From: an uncultured Collinsella sp.
GTDB taxonomy: Bacteria > Actinomycetota > Coriobacteriia > Coriobacteriales > Coriobacteriaceae
Direction of reading: 5' to 3'
NCBI GenBank assembly: GCA_902495265.1
Contig: CABUWR010000059.1
Location: forward strand, 1 to 7,696
DNA length: 7,696 nucleotides
Shown here piece by piece: positions 5,528-7,696 of the stretch. A program made the translations under genes and the position numbers. The notes beneath the pieces are model-generated. The model worked only from the letters and a program-made list of their open reading frames with translations. It was not told the DNA's origin and made no database searches. Every line of letters begins with the position of its first letter. The first letter of the stretch is position 1.

Positions 5528-6481
5528 CTATTTACCGGCGGCGCGCAGGGCTACGTAGGCGGCACCGATGATGCCGGCGTCGTTTCCGAGCGAAGCGACC
5601 TTAATGGGTGTCTCGCGCGAGGCGGAAAGCGCGTACTGCTTAAAGTGCTCGCGAACCTTGTCGAGGTAGACATCGGCCGAAGCGGACGCGCCGCCACCGA
5701 TCAGGAACATCTCGGGGTCAACCACGTTAGCAATAAGCGCCAGGGCACGGCCGAGATAGTCGGCCATGGTATCGGCAGCTGCCAGCGCGAGCTTGTCACC
5801 CTCGCGGCAGGCCTGGAACACGTCCTTGGAATCAGAAGGCCCGGTGAGCTCGATGGGCTCGACGCCCGCCTTCTTGCACTCAGCAAGGTAGTTGCTCACC
5901 ACGCCAGTGGCGCTGGAATACTGCTCCAGATGGCCATGACCGCCACAGCCGCAGGTGCGCTCCTCAGCCGGGTTCAGGCACATGTGGCCAATCTCGCCGC
6001 CAGCACCCACAACGCCCGACACCACGTCGCCGTTAACGATAACGCCGCCGCCCACGCCGGTACCGATGGTGACCATCACCACGTTCTGTACGCCCTTGGC
6101 GGAGCCGAGCCAGGCCTCGCCCATGGCAGCGGCGTTGGCATCGTTCTCGTACTTAACGACCGCGTCGGGGCAGTGCTTTTGAATGGCGATCCTCAGCTCG
6201 GGCAGGTTAATGGCAATGTTGGCCTTGACCTTGGCATCGCCCGATGCCGGGATGGGGCACGGAACGGCCAGGCCAATGCCTGCCACAAAGGCACGCGGAA
6301 TCTGCGCCTTGGCGACCACCTGGTCAATAGCCTCGGTCACCGCGGCAAAGCCCGCAGCGTCAACGATGGGAGGCGTAGGCACGCTGGCCTTGGCAAGCAG
6401 GTTACCGTCTTCGTCGAACAGGCCCTCCTTAACCGAAGTGCCGCCGACGTCAATGCCGATGTAGTACTGCTTAGGTTCCAT
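5528..6481 (-). CDS. glk: ROK-family glucokinase
   Basis: Phosphorylates glucose with ATP in the cytosol to give glucose-6-phosphate. The 317-residue protein shows the ATP-phosphate loop IGIDVGGTSVKEGLF (8-22), GIGLAVPCPI (68-77), the catalytic Asp114 in ENDANAAAMGE, TIGTGVGGG (138-146), and the ROK zinc site: His166 in GAGGEIGHM and Cys177, Cys179 in CGCGGHGHLEQY. The usual third Cys is His184 here, which can still bind zinc. Start taken at the ATG at 6481, with AAAGGTGG about seven bases upstream and MEPKQYYIGIDVGG matching family N-termini; longer in-frame starts lack a ribosome site. It lies downstream of the PTS genes but behind their terminator, so it is probably transcribed separately. 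Sugar specificity is by family and context; other ROK kinases act on fructose or N-acetyl sugars. Confidence 0.9.
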   Translation of the reverse strand: MEPKQYYIGIDVGGTSVKEGLFDEDGNLLAKASVPTPPIVDAAGFAAVTEAIDQVVAKAQIPRAFVAGIGLAVPCPIPASGDAKVKANIAINLPELRIAIQKHCPDAVVKYENDANAAAMGEAWLGSAKGVQNVVMVTIGTGVGGGVIVNGDVVSGVVGAGGEIGHMCLNPAEERTCGCGGHGHLEQYSSATGVVSNYLAECKKAGVEPIELTGPSDSKDVFQACREGDKLALAAADTMADYLGRALALIANVVDPEMFLIGGGASASADVYLDKVREHFKQYALSASRETPIKVASLGNDAGIIGAAYVALRAAGK

Positions 6482-6536
6482 GGGAGCCCACCTTTCTCGT
6501 TTAAACATTGCCTGTATGGTACCGCTCCCAAGGCAA

Positions 6537-6575
6537 AAACCTACCAAAAAGGGACAGGTTTGTTTTGGCAGGTTT
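6537..6575 (-). repeat. REP-like hairpin (element 3) upstream of glk
   Basis: On the minus strand AAACCTGCCAAAA (6575-6563) pairs with TTTTGGTAGGTTT (6549-6537): 13 bp with one G-U wobble, around the 13-base loop CAAACCTGTCCCT. The loop carries the same AACCTGTCCC as element 2, in the opposite orientation. It lies 55 bases upstream of the glk ATG, so it may be in or near the glk promoter. It is followed by a few T residues but the stem is AT-rich, so it is a poor terminator. Confidence 0.55.
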
Positions 6576-6625
6576 CATCTGGGGAAACGCAAATGGCTGC
6601 TCAACAGGCCGCGCAAGACCTTCCC

Positions 6626-6664
6626 CAAAAATAAAGGCGCCGGGATGCGGAGACTCCCGACGCC
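6626..6664 (-). terminator. Rho-independent terminator of the PTS genes
   Basis: On the minus strand GGCGTCGGGA pairs with TCCCGGCGCC (10 bp, one G-U) around a nine-base loop, followed by TTTATTTTT. It begins 58 bases after the IIA stop codon and separates the PTS genes from glk. A small extra hairpin, CGGCG-TTAT-CGCCG, lies at 6721-6708 just after the IIA stop. Confidence 0.88.
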
Positions 6665-6722
6665 CGCCAAAGGGACTGTGTTGTCTGTTGGACCGCACGG
6701 CCCATCGCGGCGATAACGCCGA

Positions 6723-7055
6723 CTAGGCCTTGAGTGCCTGCAGCTGCTTGTGGATCTCGATGAGCTCCGTCGCCATGACGCGCATGGTCTCGGTGCCAGC
6801 CATCTGATCCTCGGCATGTAGCAGAATCAACGGGGCCTCGCCGTTACGCTCGCCGTTTGCCTCTTTCTTCAGAAGCCCCATGTGAACATCGTGGCCACCG
6901 TTATAGGCCTCGTCGCCCTGCTTGATAAGCTCCTCGGCGGCGTCAAAATCGCCCTCCTTGGCCTTTTGCACGGCATTGATGTACATGCTCTTGGCGGTAC
7001 CGACGTAGCTGATGATCTCGAAACAGGTCATCTGCAGTTCGTTCATATCCTCCAT
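6723..7055 (-). CDS. PTS lactose/cellobiose-family EIIA component
   Basis: Cytosolic phosphocarrier that receives phosphate from HPr and passes it to the EIIB of a beta-glucoside-type transporter. The product is 110 residues, all helical, with TCFEIISYVGTAKSMYINAV near the start, a helix of KEGDFDAAEELIKQGDEAYN type, and the phospho-accepting His in PLILLHAEDQMAG, equivalent to the active His of B. subtilis LicA and E. coli ChbA. The start is a choice: ATG at 7055 has AGGTG six bases upstream; a GTG at 7064 directly abuts the IIB stop; and a later ATG has GGAGG but too close. I chose 7055. It follows IIB within 9 bases and is surely co-transcribed. A terminator follows. Confidence 0.92.
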   Translation of the reverse strand: MEDMNELQMTCFEIISYVGTAKSMYINAVQKAKEGDFDAAEELIKQGDEAYNGGHDVHMGLLKKEANGERNGEAPLILLHAEDQMAGTETMRVMATELIEIHKQLQALKA

Positions 7056-7064
7056 GCGGTGCAC

Positions 7065-7367
7065 CTAGCCCATCACGCTGACGCAGTGGTCGATGATGCC
7101 GGCAGCGTTCATGCGGCCGTAGTCGACCATGTTGATGACCTCGACCGGAAAACGACCAGCGGCCTCCTTCTCAAAGTCACCCTTGGTGTAGCCGATCTGC
7201 GGGCCAAGCAGCAACATGTCGCACTCGTCCAGGTGATCGTGGGCCTCGTTCATGGGACGAGCCTCGACCTCGATATCCAGACCACGGTTTGCAACCTCGG
7301 CCTGCATCTTCTGGACCAGCAGGCTCGTGGACATACCGGCATTGCAGCAGAGCATGATCTTCTTCAT
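7065..7367 (-). CDS. PTS lactose/cellobiose-family EIIB component
   Basis: A 100-residue cytosolic EIIB that takes phosphate from EIIA and hands it to the sugar during transport through EIIC. The N-terminal P-loop-like motif is IMLCCNAGMSTSLLVQKM; the second Cys (Cys8) sits at the phosphorylated position of the C-x-A-G-M-S-T-S motif. Then LLLGPQIGYTK (53-63) and VINMVDYGRMNAAGI near the end, as in cellobiose/chitobiose/lichenan EIIBs. The start ATG has AAGGAGG five bases upstream. It is followed almost at once by EIIA, and preceded by a 161-base gap after EIIC that is rich in hairpins. The sugar cannot be told from this subunit. Confidence 0.95.
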   Translation of the reverse strand: MKKIMLCCNAGMSTSLLVQKMQAEVANRGLDIEVEARPMNEAHDHLDECDMLLLGPQIGYTKGDFEKEAAGRFPVEVINMVDYGRMNAAGIIDHCVSVMG

Positions 7368-7383
7368 GGTTTCCTCCTTATAA

Positions 7384-7398
7384 CTGCGCGGCGCGCAG
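7384..7398. repeat. Near-perfect palindrome just upstream of the EIIB ribosome site
   Basis: CTGCGCG-G-CGCGCAG has 7-base arms around a single central base and lies about five bases upstream of the EIIB Shine-Dalgarno. It could be a DNA operator, or an RNA hairpin beside the ribosome site. Direct reading; role unknown. Confidence 0.4.
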
Positions 7399-7416
7399 AC
7401 GACAACTGGTTTTATT

Positions 7417-7499
7417 CCTTGCGGCTATTGTGCCCACTCCCCTGTATCTTTACGCAAGGGAGAGAGCCGCGGGCACCGGCACCGCGTACCGGCGCCCGC
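7417..7499 (-). promoter_or_regulatory. Hairpins in the EIIC-EIIB intercistronic gap
   Basis: On the minus strand GCGGGCGCCGG (7499-7489) pairs with CCGGTGCCCGC (7479-7469), an 11-bp stem with one G-U and a nine-base loop, starting 29 bases after the EIIC stop. There is no T-run after it. A second inverted repeat, CCTTGCG (7417-7423) with CGCAAGG (7453-7459), spans 29 bases. These may stabilise the upstream mRNA, lower downstream expression, or mark a processing site. A clear internal promoter was not found. Confidence 0.45.
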
Positions 7500-7528
7500 A
7501 AAGGTGAAAGGGACAAACGTTAGGCGTT

Positions 7529-7696
7529 CTACTCGGCGAGAGCCTCCTGCTTGGCGATTGCCTTCTCGGAAATCTTCATAAAGGGCAGGTAGACGGCCAT
7601 GCCAATGACAATCTCGAGAGCCTGCCACACGCCGGCGCGCCAGTCAAAGCCCGTAGCGAGCAGGGCATTGATGACGGGAGGCATGGTCCAGGGCAC
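7529..7696 (-). CDS. PTS cellobiose-family EIIC permease, C-terminal end only
   Basis: The last 55 residues of a membrane EIIC subunit; the 5' part lies beyond the right edge. It begins VPWTMPPVINALLATGFDWR, the conserved closing region of lactose/cellobiose EIIC proteins (usually VPWTTPP and a GDWR turn), then a last membrane helix, VWQALEIVIGMAVYLPFMK, and a short cytosolic tail ending ALAE. The stop is TAG at 7531-7529. It is the first of the three PTS genes in the direction of transcription. VPWT-PP and the order IIC-IIB-IIA support a beta-glucoside or cellobiose-type system; the substrate is inferred. A 6-phospho-beta-glucosidase, expected nearby, is not in view. Confidence 0.9.
   Translation of the reverse strand: MPWTMPPVINALLATGFDWRAGVWQALEIVIGMAVYLPFMKISEKAIAKQEALAE

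Noticed and set aside
5398..6521. TACCAT strings upstream of ppaC (5398-5403) and glk (6516-6521), both 34-39 bases before the start codon, as -10 elements.
   Set aside because: Neither has a recognisable -35 at proper spacing, and TACCAT is only a four of six match; too weak to annotate.
5450..6634. A 394-residue plus-strand open frame opposite glk.
   Set aside because: The opposite strand encodes a complete ROK kinase with all motifs; this frame also reads through two repeat hairpins.
7509..7528. GGGACAAACGTTA near the EIIC stop as a fourth member of the GGGACAG hairpin family.
   Set aside because: No complementary arms flank it and the core differs after GGGACA.
1..7696. CRISPR array, tRNA, rRNA, insertion sequence, prophage or defence system.
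   Set aside because: No regularly spaced repeats, cloverleaf-like sequence, transposase or nuclease motifs were seen on either strand.

Overview
The window looks like a piece of a Coriobacteriia chromosome, most likely Collinsella or a close relative. This is inferred from the high-GC coding bias, a class-Ic aspartate-type aminotransferase, a family II (Mn-dependent) pyrophosphatase, a cellobiose/lactose-family PTS, and intergenic hairpins built around GGGACAGGTT-like sequence. No marker gene is present to fix the genus. All recognisable genes but one lie on the minus strand.

Layout from left to right. A TatA/TatB-type gene (minus) runs off the left edge, and its far C-terminal part has an odd composition. 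Next come a stem-loop with a -10-like site, a lone STAS anti-anti-sigma gene and a 434-residue aminotransferase (all minus). A single small plus-strand gene of unknown function (84 aa) is divergent from the aminotransferase and convergent with nhaA; a 15-bp bidirectional terminator separates it from nhaA. nhaA (minus) has a 267-bp upstream gap holding the ppaC terminator, an 8-bp-arm palindrome, a structured leader and a second strong terminator that sits inside the nhaA leader itself. Then follow ppaC (minus), a repeat-rich gap, a ROK-family glucokinase (minus), another gap with a terminator and a repeat hairpin, and a PTS set of IIA, IIB and the C-terminal end of IIC (minus; transcribed IIC, IIB, IIA).

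How the genes fit together. The PTS IIC-IIB-IIA set imports and phosphorylates a beta-glucoside or related disaccharide. The ROK glucokinase downstream would phosphorylate free glucose released by hydrolysis, and ppaC removes pyrophosphate from biosynthesis. NhaA handles sodium/proton exchange. The remaining genes are housekeeping or regulatory (Tat export, amino-acid transamination, a possible partner-switching regulator).

There is no clear defence system, transposase gene, tRNA, rRNA or CRISPR array. The most interesting signals are non-coding: three intergenic hairpins with unrelated stems but the same loop core (AAC[CT]GTCCC), two of them with a duplicated right arm; the attenuator-like nhaA leader; and the possible glyoxalase-like tail joined to the Tat protein.
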